Assembly (NCBI RefSeq): GCF_003730195.1
Contig: NZ_QWGG01000007.1
Location: forward strand, 1-64,000
Direction of reading: 5' to 3'
Length of the DNA: 64,000 nucleotides
From: Halosimplex salinum
GTDB taxonomy: Archaea > Halobacteriota > Halobacteria > Halobacteriales > Haloarculaceae
Shown piece by piece: positions 10,186-19,203 of this stretch. Both the position numbers and the translations under genes were made by a program. The notes under the pieces are model-generated. The model was not told where the DNA came from and searched no databases. It was given only the letters and a program-made list of their open reading frames with translations. Every line of letters begins with the position of its first letter. The stretch's first letter is position 1.

Positions 10186-11033
10186 TGGCCGCTGCTGACC
10201 AAGGCTATATACTCAACACTATCCAAAATCCTCGGTCACTCAAACCGGTATATGAATCAGTCAATCGCGGCAATACGATTGGTGACGAGATTGTCGATGA
10301 TACCGGGCTGAGTGTTGCTGCCGTTGATGAGGGAGCGAAGGGATTACAGCGGTTAGGATTGCTCGAGTCCAATGACGAGGAGTACGCCATTCGGGAGTAC
10401 ACCTGGTCAACAGGTGATGAGATGCGTGACTTCCAGCTCACCGCGCTAGAACATCTTGCCTCGTCACTTACTCCCGCTGACTGGGGAAAGCAGGCAGTGT
10501 TTCACCTCAACTATACGTACCTTCTCAAAGAGGACCACCACCGGATCAACGACAACGACGAAGCGGTCCGGAAGCAGATGGACCGCTGGCAACGCGATGA
10601 GTTGGACTACTACCCAACCTACCGCGGCGACCGGATCGATTTGAACCCGAACAAGATGGAAAACTGGGGCCGCCTCGCCACGTATCTTGGCTTGCTTCAT
10701 CAGTACGACACACACGAATTCACGGTCTATCCTGATCCAGAGATCATCTATCACTCGGTCGAGCGAGCGCACGGCGCGGTTGGGCGGACAGTCGACAGCA
10801 ACGATGTCATTGAGGTGTCAGCGTATCTTGAGTGGCTGTCGACCAACCTGATCTACCTTCCAGACGACACAGCAGGCGTCCCTGCGGTCCTCAGCCGTGC
10901 CTTGTTCCACTTGCTGAAAGAAGAACAGATCCGCCTGGCAGAGATTGGGGACCAAGGCGCAATCACCTTTGACCGGATGCCAAGCCACCGTCGACGCGAA
11001 CAATCCGCGAACTCCATCGTCCTCACGCCATGA
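10185..11033 (+). CDS. Winged-helix-type protein, DpdG-like by size and order
   Basis: A 282-residue protein. A GTG 21 bp upstream is in frame, but the ATG at 10185 overlaps the preceding stop and is the natural coupled start. The first ~60 residues (ILNTIQNPRSL... then IGDEIVDDTGLSVAAVDEGAKGLQRLGLL) read as a winged helix-turn-helix. The rest is helical with no recognisable catalytic motif. Its stop overlaps the next ATG by 4 nt. In bacterial Dpd islands a protein of about this size (DpdG) precedes the ~1000-residue ATPase DpdH, which matches this arrangement. The link rests on order, length and the wHTH reading, not on an alignment. Confidence 0.7.
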   Translation: MAAADQGYILNTIQNPRSLKPVYESVNRGNTIGDEIVDDTGLSVAAVDEGAKGLQRLGLLESNDEEYAIREYTWSTGDEMRDFQLTALEHLASSLTPADWGKQAVFHLNYTYLLKEDHHRINDNDEAVRKQMDRWQRDELDYYPTYRGDRIDLNPNKMENWGRLATYLGLLHQYDTHEFTVYPDPEIIYHSVERAHGAVGRTVDSNDVIEVSAYLEWLSTNLIYLPDDTAGVPAVLSRALFHLLKEEQIRLAEIGDQGAITFDRMPSHRRREQSANSIVLTP

Positions 11034-14000
11034 GTAGCGAACCTACGCCTAAGACGTCCGACGACCTGTTCTGCCCTCACTTTCATGAGAAGAATGAATC
11101 CGATCTGCGAAGCCTGTTCAGCCGGGTTGCCGCAGTCCGCGCTGAAAATCCGGAGCTGTTCTGGTTCACCCATCGGCCGATCGAGCTCTTCCAGACTGAG
11201 GGAGGTGTCGACGGGCCATCTCTGGAAAGCGGTGACGAACGGGTTGTCACCGAAGACGATGTCTACCAAGAGTTCTCCGCGAGCCGTAACAAGAACTTTG
11301 CTGTCGTTATTGAGGGGGAGGTCGGGACCGGGAAGTCGGAACTCTGTGTGGCACTCACCCACAAGTTAGAGAACGAAGCTAATCGGCCGGTTCTGCGTGT
11401 CGACAAAAACACGGACCTGATGTCGATGCTGACGGAGGAAATCCCCGATTTCTACCAGACACACTTTGGCGAGACGTTGGATACGTCGTCTCGGTTCAAA
11501 CGGCTTGAAGACGATATCAAAGAGCGACCGCGGATGGTCGCAAGCCACGCGGTCTCGACCGCCTTGCTGGAGATCGGGTGGGACGGCTACGAAACGACGA
11601 TCGAACCGGCACAAGAAGACGAGATCTTAGATTTCGTGGCGGAACGGATCCGTGAACGGCTTGTCGAGACTCGGCAGTATGGTGAAGAGCCGAATTTGGT
11701 GACCAAGCAGGAGTACGATCAGAACAGTTTCCTTCAGGTGTTTGAGGAAGATGCCGATGCCTTCGAAGGACATCCAGCGGAGAAACTGAGCAGCGGGTTC
11801 TGGCAGGCATTACTTGACCAGTACGACACCCCGCCGTTGACAGATCTGCTGGAAGAGGTCGGTGAGAAATTCAACGAGGAATACGATGACAAACGTCCGG
11901 TCGCGGTCTTTGAGGACTTCTCGATCACCGGGATGCAGGCACGGCAACTCCGCAATTTCATGGAACGCGATAATCCCGGTGACAACTGGGATTTCATCGT
12001 CGCCGGAACTCGCGACTCGACTGCCGTCCTCCACAAGCGGACTGCAGAAGACCGATTCCGGTTCTACCGGACAAACAAGCAAAATTCCAACCAGGTCCTC
12101 TTCCTTGATGATGGATCAGCGGTTGACTTTATCCGGCCGTACCTCGGCTACATCAAGCACCACGATGGCAGCGTTCGCTACGACCGGGGCAATGACACCG
12201 GCGAATTCACCCTACTGGACCCGGAGTCAGACTCGCTCTGCGCAACATGCGGGCTGTGCGACGACAGTTTCCGCGACCTATTCCCATTCAACCAGCGGTT
12301 CGTCGAACGGATCTACACCGGGCTTGATGAAAGCGAGCAGTCGCCCCGTGAGCTGATCATTGTCGTTTTCGAGACCGTCCTCGAATACTTCAACGGGACT
12401 GCTAGGTGCCCTGCCACGGCAAGCCCCTTAGAGCATGTGACCAACCGGGTTGTAGCCCACGACGATGTCTATCACGAAGCCGAAGTCTTCGCCGATGTCG
12501 CAAAATGGTACGGCGATACCGACCGATACGAGGAGTACATCGCCGTTGACCGGGCTTTCTTCGAAGCGTTCGACCTCCTTCCTGAACACCAGGAAGAAGA
12601 CGACCTCCCCGCGAATATCGAACTGACCGACGACCACGTCAAGATTCCCGGCGTTGGGTACAAACCTCCCGAAGATTACGAATCGGACCCGAGTGAAGAG
12701 ACCGACGGTTATGACGAAGATGAGTCAGAGGAAGCGAGCGAAGACGACGGAGAGGACGATGATGACGACGGAGTGAGTCGTGTTGAGCGGATCATCAACG
12801 AACAAAGCGGCTACGTGGACAACTGGTACGCCAACCCACACGACGAGTCGTATGTCGAGACGGACGCGTACCTGCGAACGGCGTTCACCGACCTGATCAA
12901 CACGTTGACCCAGGATTACTCACTGTGGACGGATTGTGATCTGCGATACAATCTTAGTCGGTCGGATGATCCCTTCGTGTACGCATCGGCAGAATCAGCT
13001 CCAAACCCGGATCAGATTATCTTAGATCCCCGTGATTTCCAACGGTCCGACATTCGGGAGCTGTTACAATACGGGATTCGGCGTGAGGAGGCAGACGCCA
13101 GCGCCGATCAGCAACGGATTCTCGATATCGTCGGCGGACACCTGACAGCGTACGCGCGGCAGTGGCGAACGAAAGTCCGACAGCGGTATATCGAGGATCC
13201 GTCGGTCTACTACAAGTACGACCCGCCGTACGGGTTTGACGATTTCATCCTTGCAGCCTATGCGTGGATCGTGGTATTAGACGACCCGTGGCAAGAGGTG
13301 ACAGCAACGACGCTGAACAAGCGGTTCGCAAGCGGCGAAGAATACGCGTTGGACGCGACATTGAAGACGGCACTGACGGATGAATTGGCTCCCGAAGCGG
13401 AAGACCATATTGAGGCGTTCATGGGATATGCGGATGCGTTTGACGCCCTTGTCGCGGAACGCCTCGCTGTCAGTGACTCGACTCTGAACCTTCCTCGACT
13501 CCGTCGATGGCTGAACCATCATGAACCGCAAGACGTGTTGAGCCGACTCCGTGCCGACCCTGACCAATTGAATTCGCGTGTCCGATTCGATACTGACACG
13601 AAACTGGTCGACATGGTGACCAAGGCCTTCCGGATGCAGAAGTCACTGGACCAGCAGGAAGACCAACTGCACGACTACACGGTCGCACAGACCACATTGA
13701 ACGAGTTGGCAGGGACGGATATGGAGTGGATCCATGACAAGGTCGAAGTCTTAGATAACTACGACGTGGACCGCTCGCTGTATGAGTCACTGCTGCAGTT
13801 CGATTCGTATAGTCAAGATGAGGTGGATGCCGTGGTCGCGGCCAGCCAGTTATGTCTCGACACACTGGGTGCATCGACACAGGATTTGATCCATAAGATG
13901 CTGATTGAGTATAAATTGATGGAACACGAAGTCACTGAGGCGTTCAATGCGATCGACTTCGAAACGGGTGACACGACATCATCCTTCGCCCCGCACTTCC

Positions 14001-14035
14001 AGGAGGTGAGCCAGTACTATGTGGAAGGCGAGTGA
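11030..14035 (+). CDS. Large P-loop ATPase, DpdH-like by size and order
   Basis: A 1001-residue protein with a clear P-loop (GEVGTGKS, about residues 96-103) and a plausible Walker B (PVAVFEDFSITG near 285-295). A Cys cluster CATCGLC lies near 405 and a strongly acidic, low-complexity linker (Asp/Glu run) near 560-590. The C-terminal ~400 residues are helical and unassigned. It overlaps the upstream gene by 4 nt, and a strong Shine-Dalgarno for the next gene lies inside its 3' end. I infer an STAND/AAA-like motor or sensor of the restriction arm. What it recognises cannot be read from the sequence. Confidence 0.75.
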   Translation: MSSEPTPKTSDDLFCPHFHEKNESDLRSLFSRVAAVRAENPELFWFTHRPIELFQTEGGVDGPSLESGDERVVTEDDVYQEFSASRNKNFAVVIEGEVGTGKSELCVALTHKLENEANRPVLRVDKNTDLMSMLTEEIPDFYQTHFGETLDTSSRFKRLEDDIKERPRMVASHAVSTALLEIGWDGYETTIEPAQEDEILDFVAERIRERLVETRQYGEEPNLVTKQEYDQNSFLQVFEEDADAFEGHPAEKLSSGFWQALLDQYDTPPLTDLLEEVGEKFNEEYDDKRPVAVFEDFSITGMQARQLRNFMERDNPGDNWDFIVAGTRDSTAVLHKRTAEDRFRFYRTNKQNSNQVLFLDDGSAVDFIRPYLGYIKHHDGSVRYDRGNDTGEFTLLDPESDSLCATCGLCDDSFRDLFPFNQRFVERIYTGLDESEQSPRELIIVVFETVLEYFNGTARCPATASPLEHVTNRVVAHDDVYHEAEVFADVAKWYGDTDRYEEYIAVDRAFFEAFDLLPEHQEEDDLPANIELTDDHVKIPGVGYKPPEDYESDPSEETDGYDEDESEEASEDDGEDDDDDGVSRVERIINEQSGYVDNWYANPHDESYVETDAYLRTAFTDLINTLTQDYSLWTDCDLRYNLSRSDDPFVYASAESAPNPDQIILDPRDFQRSDIRELLQYGIRREEADASADQQRILDIVGGHLTAYARQWRTKVRQRYIEDPSVYYKYDPPYGFDDFILAAYAWIVVLDDPWQEVTATTLNKRFASGEEYALDATLKTALTDELAPEAEDHIEAFMGYADAFDALVAERLAVSDSTLNLPRLRRWLNHHEPQDVLSRLRADPDQLNSRVRFDTDTKLVDMVTKAFRMQKSLDQQEDQLHDYTVAQTTLNELAGTDMEWIHDKVEVLDNYDVDRSLYESLLQFDSYSQDEVDAVVAASQLCLDTLGASTQDLIHKMLIEYKLMEHEVTEAFNAIDFETGDTTSSFAPHFQEVSQYYVEGE
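14001..14010 (+). promoter_or_regulatory. Shine-Dalgarno site inside the upstream gene
   Basis: AGGAGGTGAG lies 8 bp before the ATG at 14019 and still within the coding region of the P-loop gene. It fixes the start of the 230-residue gene and shows internal re-initiation, notable because many haloarchaeal genes lack such sites. Confidence 0.75.
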
Positions 14036-14711
14036 CCAATCCCAGTTTGAGGAGGAACTTGATTCCATCCATCAACGATATCTCCGTCAAGACTTGGAGG
14101 ACCGGTTAGAGGATGTTGCAACCGAGATGGAGGAGACCATGCTGCAGGCAATCATTGCTCGAAATTTCCTCAGTTTGGGCATTGCAGTCTCCGATGATGC
14201 CAAGGGGCAGGTACGAGAAGCGAAGAGATTTGCCGATGAGCGTAAATTCGATGTCTTAGATGAGGTCATCGATGACGTTGAAGATAAGGTCAGTCAGGAA
14301 GCCCAAGAAGTCCAGGACGCGATCCAAGAAGAACGAACCGGAGAGCGAGACCGTGTCAGGGCGATGCGGAAGTTGAACGAGTACGTTGAAGCCACCGACA
14401 AGAGCCAACTCAAAGCACTGGAATCGCTGCTTGACGACTGGGATTGGAAGGCTCACGTCTATACCAACGAGAGTCAGGATTCATTCGAAGCGAAGCAACA
14501 GGAGGCACACGAGGTTGCTGAGACGATGTCGAGCGCCCTCCGACAGGTACAGGATGATCTCCTCGGAAGCTACAGCGGGACCTCTTTAGCGGATGTTATG
14601 GATCAACTCCTGTCTGACGACAGGTTCTATTTCAACGATCTTACTGCAGAAGAGCGTAAGGCGCTCACGGGATCGAACCTCGCAGATCACCTTGAAATCC
14701 GCCTCGGTTAG
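14019..14711 (+). CDS. Coiled-coil helical protein closing the restriction-type operon
   Basis: A 230-residue, highly charged, almost wholly alpha-helical protein. Long Glu/Gln/Arg heptad-like stretches (about residues 1-150) suggest a coiled coil. No catalytic motif is visible. It overlaps the P-loop ATPase gene by 17 nt and has a strong Shine-Dalgarno at 14001-14010. Coupling and shape suggest a structural or adaptor subunit for the ATPase. Function unknown. Confidence 0.75.
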   Translation: MWKASDQSQFEEELDSIHQRYLRQDLEDRLEDVATEMEETMLQAIIARNFLSLGIAVSDDAKGQVREAKRFADERKFDVLDEVIDDVEDKVSQEAQEVQDAIQEERTGERDRVRAMRKLNEYVEATDKSQLKALESLLDDWDWKAHVYTNESQDSFEAKQQEAHEVAETMSSALRQVQDDLLGSYSGTSLADVMDQLLSDDRFYFNDLTAEERKALTGSNLADHLEIRLG

Positions 14712-14753
14712 AGTCCTGGGTAGTAGAGAAGGTATATTTTCCAAGACTGTCGT

Positions 14754-15374
14754 TTACTCGAAATAGTCATCGAGTTCCGCTTGAACCTCAGAGGGAGAGA
14801 GGTCGAGAAAGTCTCCCATATTCTCCTGCAGAATTCGCTGGTGCTCGTAGAGCGTCTGTTTCGTCTTCTCACTATGGCCGGCCAGTCGTATTTTATCAAC
14901 CATCCGTGATAGGTGCTCTAATTTCTGCTTTGTCCGATTGTAGGGTTGGGACCGAAATGCTCGCTCCTCCTCATCGATGAGCTGTATCTTTCCAGTCGGT
15001 TCATCGAGCTGTATTGGCGTACTGTCTACCGGCTGCTCGTGTTCCGTATCGAAGTTGAGATACGGTGAAAATTGCTCCAGAAGGTGCTGTTCGGCTAGTG
15101 CGTATTGGTCAGTCTCCCACCACCACAGATGGCTGATATCCCAGATATCCAACCGTCCGTAGCTTGCAACGCTTGAGTCTTGACGGATGAAATGCTGGCG
15201 GAGCCGTCCGCGAACATCACTACTCTTCCCGCCATAGGCCGGTTCGCCATCCAGATCAAAGAGACAGTAGACGCCCGGCGTATTGGTTGGGACCTGTTTC
15301 ACCTTTTCTGACAACATCCTGTCCACACGGTGGTCTCCAGTGTCTAATACCACCGTCGATCTTACTACACGCAT
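14754..15374 (-). CDS. GIY-YIG nuclease domain protein
   Basis: A 206-residue protein with an N-terminal GIY-YIG core: GVYCLFD at about residue 34, then AYGGKSSDVRGRLRQHF (residues 46-62), where the second element reads AYGG and the Arg-x-x-Leu-Arg-x-His context is kept. A Glu in the later helix (YALAEQHLLEQF) could serve as the metal ligand. The C-terminal half is helical and charged. It converges with the helicase operon and lies 137 bp downstream of the TGT/DUF5591 gene on the same strand, so it may be co-transcribed with the modification genes. GIY-YIG domains cut DNA in several restriction systems; that role here is inference. Confidence 0.8.
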   Translation of the reverse strand: MRVVRSTVVLDTGDHRVDRMLSEKVKQVPTNTPGVYCLFDLDGEPAYGGKSSDVRGRLRQHFIRQDSSVASYGRLDIWDISHLWWWETDQYALAEQHLLEQFSPYLNFDTEHEQPVDSTPIQLDEPTGKIQLIDEEERAFRSQPYNRTKQKLEHLSRMVDKIRLAGHSEKTKQTLYEHQRILQENMGDFLDLSPSEVQAELDDYFE

Positions 15375-15511
15375 GCGGCACCCACTCTACGATAGAATCT
15401 GTCCCCCAGTCTGTGCTACATCAGTTCAGTGTCGAACTCTGAGGAATCAGGTCCCGATGATGTCGTCGTGAGGGCTTGTTCCGAAAGTGGATGATCTACG
15501 TTGAACAGTCC

Positions 15512-17503
15512 TTACGACTTCTCTTTCGTCGGCATCGTGTTGAGAGACTGCTGCACTTTCTCGGCAAGCTCATCCAGATGCTCGTTCCGGAAATGCTCGG
15601 TAAGACGCCGTGCCGGCGGATCCGTCGGGAGGACTTTTCCGACTCCAGTCTGTGTGAATGCGTCGTCGATAACGACTCGATACGTTTTGCTTGTTGCATA
15701 CCCGAAGACCTGTTCATACTCATCGCCGTACGTCTTGAGGAATGACTTGAGGCGCCGAGTTACTAGGTCGGTCTGTGACGTATCGGCGTCAGTCAACACG
15801 TAATCATACGAGAGGATCGCGTCATCCCTTTCGTACTCTTTGGGCACCGGACCGTACAGTCCTGAGACAGACACTTTCTCGACACTGTCTCTGAGTCCTG
15901 CTTCTTGTAGCCGACTGTCGATAACGCCGTGTGTCCGTGAGTCGCTGTAGGGCTTTGTCTGACTGCACGGGACGAGTAAGCAAATCGGTCGCGTGGGATC
16001 CGGTTCAAACGATCGGTCCTGTAGATCAAAATCGCTCGGCGTATGCGAGAGTGACGTTCCATCCTGTGATGGGACGACGATTTCCCCATCGTCATTGAAT
16101 ATCGTCTGATATGTTTCCGGATTCGCCTCTGGTGCATTCGAGTCGATAGCTACGTCATCTGGAACCACAGACTCCAGTTCAGGCCACCGGCTCGCAGCTC
16201 GAGCGATCCCTGCGGCGATATCATCGTTGTCTTGAGCTGCGTCCCACACTTCTTGCTCTAACCTATTGTCGTCGATTGCGCGTCGGACATCGTCAACCTC
16301 CTCCTGGAAGACATGGAAGTTGTGGTGGGCGATCAGCGCGTAAAAATCGCTTTTCATGTACTTCATCGTCTGCCCGTCCCGTTTGACTTCGATTGGCTTG
16401 TAGGACTGATCCGCATTGAAGACGAACTTCATGTCCTGGAAACCGACTTCCGTAAGTTCCTTGCAGGCCTCACAAGTGCAATCCCACTCTGCCGCGTCGA
16501 TATCGTCTACTACCTTTTTTTCACCTGTTTCCCGGTCAATGAACTTCTTGTGCTGAGCCGCTTGAATATACGTTGACGAGTCATAACTATCGACACCAAG
16601 CGTTGCTAGCAATGGTGCGAGTCGGCCCCCAATTCCAAACACGTGCAGGGCAATTTCATTGCGGCGCTCGGGAGGAATAGCATCCGTCGCACCTTGGACG
16701 ATATCGACAAGGGTCCCGATATTCCCCGAACGTAGTGGGACGAGCGATCCAACTGCGAAGCCATCGATGGTCGATTCGTAGTCCGTTCGTTCAAGGAGGT
16801 TACTCACGTAGTAGGCAATCTCCTCGTAGTTGTGACCATGGATGGCCGCATAGACGGTTGGATCCCAATCTGCGTATCTCTCATTTTCTTCGAGAAGACG
16901 AATGCACTCAACAGCGCTATCAATACTATCCTCGACACGCTGGTATTTTTCTGCTTGATTGAGATCCGGTGGAATCGGATAATCAAGTGTTGCAAGCATA
17001 TCTGCCCCGTAGTCGTACTGAAGCGAGAGAATAGATTCGGGATTGGTGTAGATTTCCCACTCGTTCTCTTCCCCTCCTTCTTCGGGTGGATCGCCGAATG
17101 TTCGTGAGTTCATCAGCTTGAACCCCCCGGAGTCAACGAACAATGGCTGCGTAAATGGGGCAGGATCGGGATTATCCTTTGGTGAGTCGTGATCGGTATG
17201 CCACTCGTGTAGGCCCTCGGCTTCTGTCCGCCACGTTTCGAGCGAATCGGGGCTCAGATGAAAATCCAGGAAGCTCATTGCCTGAAACATCGCACCCTGA
17301 AATTTATCGTCGGCAAAGAGGCGGTTCCGGAGACGACTCCAGATACCCCCGGAAACAGGTGTTGGACCACCAATCAAATTGAGTACAGGAAAGAACGCTG
17401 GTGTCTCAACAGCACCCTGCTGAGGTGCCTCAGGGGTATGGATCCGGCCGAGCCTACCCGCACCGAAGTCTGCTTCACTCACTAACTCGAATCCGCGCGA
17501 CAT
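15512..17503 (-). CDS. TGT-like DNA transglycosylase fused to ArcS-like DUF5591 domain
   Basis: A 663-residue fusion. Residues 1-400 are a tRNA-guanine-transglycosylase fold. FVDSGGFK puts an Asp at 124, LDYP an Asp at 174, GFAVGSL follows near 248-253, and VDSYDSS carries an Asp at 308; these match the catalytic and base-binding Asps of TGT. Zinc ligands read as C342, C344, C347 and H393/H394. Residues ~502-645 match the C1 domain of archaeosine synthase (DUF5591), with its signature PCSQTKPYS at 512-520. Both catalytic Asps are kept, unlike the degenerate TGT domain I recall from ArcS. I infer a DNA-targeted enzyme that may both insert and elaborate the base. It starts 176 bp after the GHKL gene on the same strand. 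Confidence 0.85.
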   Translation of the reverse strand: MSRGFELVSEADFGAGRLGRIHTPEAPQQGAVETPAFFPVLNLIGGPTPVSGGIWSRLRNRLFADDKFQGAMFQAMSFLDFHLSPDSLETWRTEAEGLHEWHTDHDSPKDNPDPAPFTQPLFVDSGGFKLMNSRTFGDPPEEGGEENEWEIYTNPESILSLQYDYGADMLATLDYPIPPDLNQAEKYQRVEDSIDSAVECIRLLEENERYADWDPTVYAAIHGHNYEEIAYYVSNLLERTDYESTIDGFAVGSLVPLRSGNIGTLVDIVQGATDAIPPERRNEIALHVFGIGGRLAPLLATLGVDSYDSSTYIQAAQHKKFIDRETGEKKVVDDIDAAEWDCTCEACKELTEVGFQDMKFVFNADQSYKPIEVKRDGQTMKYMKSDFYALIAHHNFHVFQEEVDDVRRAIDDNRLEQEVWDAAQDNDDIAAGIARAASRWPELESVVPDDVAIDSNAPEANPETYQTIFNDDGEIVVPSQDGTSLSHTPSDFDLQDRSFEPDPTRPICLLVPCSQTKPYSDSRTHGVIDSRLQEAGLRDSVEKVSVSGLYGPVPKEYERDDAILSYDYVLTDADTSQTDLVTRRLKSFLKTYGDEYEQVFGYATSKTYRVVIDDAFTQTGVGKVLPTDPPARRLTEHFRNEHLDELAEKVQQSLNTMPTKEKS

Positions 17504-17679
17504 CTGATTAGGTGTGTGAAAGACGGTCCGGGTTAATTAACTTCCTTCTCCAGAATATCCGGTCACTCTCACTGATAAAATCCACTAGCTGTCTCGTGAT
17601 TTTCTGCAGTCTGTCTGGTTTACCCCTTCTGTCCTTGTTTGGCTCGACCCAGCTCACCCGGAAGATCCGTACGATCCGT

Positions 17680-19203
17680 TTAGAATCGCTCCTGCACTTC
17701 AATGATCTCGATACGAGAGGTGGTCCCGTTCTTGTAGATAATCTCGCTCTCCGCGAAATCGAAGATCACCTCGCCACCTTGATACCCGTCTCGCTCGATC
17801 TCCTGAAGCTGGTCACGATCACCCAGGTCCCAGCAGACGATTTTCTCGACACTCTGAAGCGGCTTCTCCGCTTCAAAATGATCCATAAGTGTGGGATGGA
17901 GGGAGCAACTCCAGAGTTCCCCGTCCTTGCGGATCATCGCATTGATGTCCGATCCCATCTGAAAGTCTTCCGCCTGTACCGTCTCGGCGGAACTGTTCGA
18001 TCGCTCTAACGCGAGGAGTACCTCTGCTTGGTTTGTGGGTTCGAACGAATTTCGCTCCTTCACACGCTCACGGCGCTCTTCGACAGAAGATAGTTGCGAC
18101 TCCGCCTTCCGATCAAGCTCCGCGATTCGGCGCTGTTCGAGATAGTCCTTGAACCACGGGTCCTCTCCCACTTTCGAGAGGAAGTGATCGAGTTCGTCGA
18201 CGAGCGCCTGATAGACGGGGCTCGATTTGTTTCGGATCTTTCCGCGGTTTGCGGAGAGCTCGAGCTCCTGGCAGTTCGCGATGAAGAAGAAGTGGAGGAA
18301 CTCGTTGTCGTGAGAGATGGCTTCGTTCACCCGTTCCACTTTGATGAAGTCCTTCGCTAACCAGACTCCGAATTGGGCGGAGTGTTTCCCGTAGGTGGGC
18401 AGTTCGTTTCGAGCGGCCTTCCCACCGACCATCCCGACCACCTGTGCTGTCGTCGTTCCACCGTCGTGAGGGATTGTGAGCTCTTGAGGCGGGTAGATCT
18501 TGCACATTCGCTCTGCAGGGAACTCACCAGTACTTGGTCTGAGTTGCTCCGATGGGAACTCGAGACGATTCGTGGTCTGAAGTTCCGACTGTGTGTCGTC
18601 GATCTCCTCGTCCAGAACGACGCGGATCTCCATCTCCCGCTCTTCCTCGCCGAAATAGTGGGCTGTCGAGCCGGCGATGGTCTTCCACTTGAGGTAGTGG
18701 TGGATCTTGTTGTAGGTGAGCGACCTAGGGTCGAACCCCTGCCCGGATTTGAATCCCTCAATTCGGATCTCCGTCCCGTCGGTAGATTCAGTCGGTTCTA
18801 CCTCCGTAACTTCGTACTCCGGGAGAACTCGATCGTTGAGTTTCTCCCACGGGCGTTCCATCGTCGCCCGAAGAGTAGTGTCTCCAGTTGTCGTAGTGAC
18901 GACGATCCGCTCGCTCTTGTAGAAAATCTTCGTCCCGTGGCCTTTGTAGCCAATCGAATCCGTCTTCTGGGAATTACCGAGGTCGAAGAACGTTTCCAGC
19001 TGCTGGCGGTTCATTCCAGTTCCATTGTCCTCGATGATGATCTCGGAACCATTTGGGTGGCTGGATATTTCGATTTCGACGTTCGTCGCCTGTGCGTCGT
19101 AGCTATTCGAGAGCGATTCCCGAATCACTTCCAGTGGATCCTCGAAGTCGCTCGCCGTCTCGAGGAACTCGTTGACCTCATTGACCTGTGGTGACTTTTT
19201 CAT
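17680..19203 (-). CDS. GHKL (Hsp90/MORC-like) ATPase
   Basis: A 507-residue protein. A longer in-frame ORF exists, but the ATG at 19203 overlaps the stop of dpdA (TAATG) and starts just before the ATPase fold. The Bergerat fold is clear: N-box (EVIRESLSNSYDA, Glu and Asn), G1 box DNGTGM and G2 box GYKGHGTK within the first ~85 residues. The transducer-like region follows, and the C-terminus (~370-507) is unassigned. Its position between two TGT-like genes implies a role in base modification or in sensing modified DNA, like MORC/GyrB-type clamps. I do not know a precedent for this pairing; the role is inference. Confidence 0.83.
   Translation of the reverse strand: MKKSPQVNEVNEFLETASDFEDPLEVIRESLSNSYDAQATNVEIEISSHPNGSEIIIEDNGTGMNRQQLETFFDLGNSQKTDSIGYKGHGTKIFYKSERIVVTTTTGDTTLRATMERPWEKLNDRVLPEYEVTEVEPTESTDGTEIRIEGFKSGQGFDPRSLTYNKIHHYLKWKTIAGSTAHYFGEEEREMEIRVVLDEEIDDTQSELQTTNRLEFPSEQLRPSTGEFPAERMCKIYPPQELTIPHDGGTTTAQVVGMVGGKAARNELPTYGKHSAQFGVWLAKDFIKVERVNEAISHDNEFLHFFFIANCQELELSANRGKIRNKSSPVYQALVDELDHFLSKVGEDPWFKDYLEQRRIAELDRKAESQLSSVEERRERVKERNSFEPTNQAEVLLALERSNSSAETVQAEDFQMGSDINAMIRKDGELWSCSLHPTLMDHFEAEKPLQSVEKIVCWDLGDRDQLQEIERDGYQGGEVIFDFAESEIIYKNGTTSRIEIIEVQERF

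Noticed and set aside
127-14711. DISARM system
   Set aside because: The helicases share the DUF1998 theme with DrmA/DrmB, but there is no DNA methyltransferase and no DrmC phospholipase-D motif, while preQ0 and TGT genes are present.
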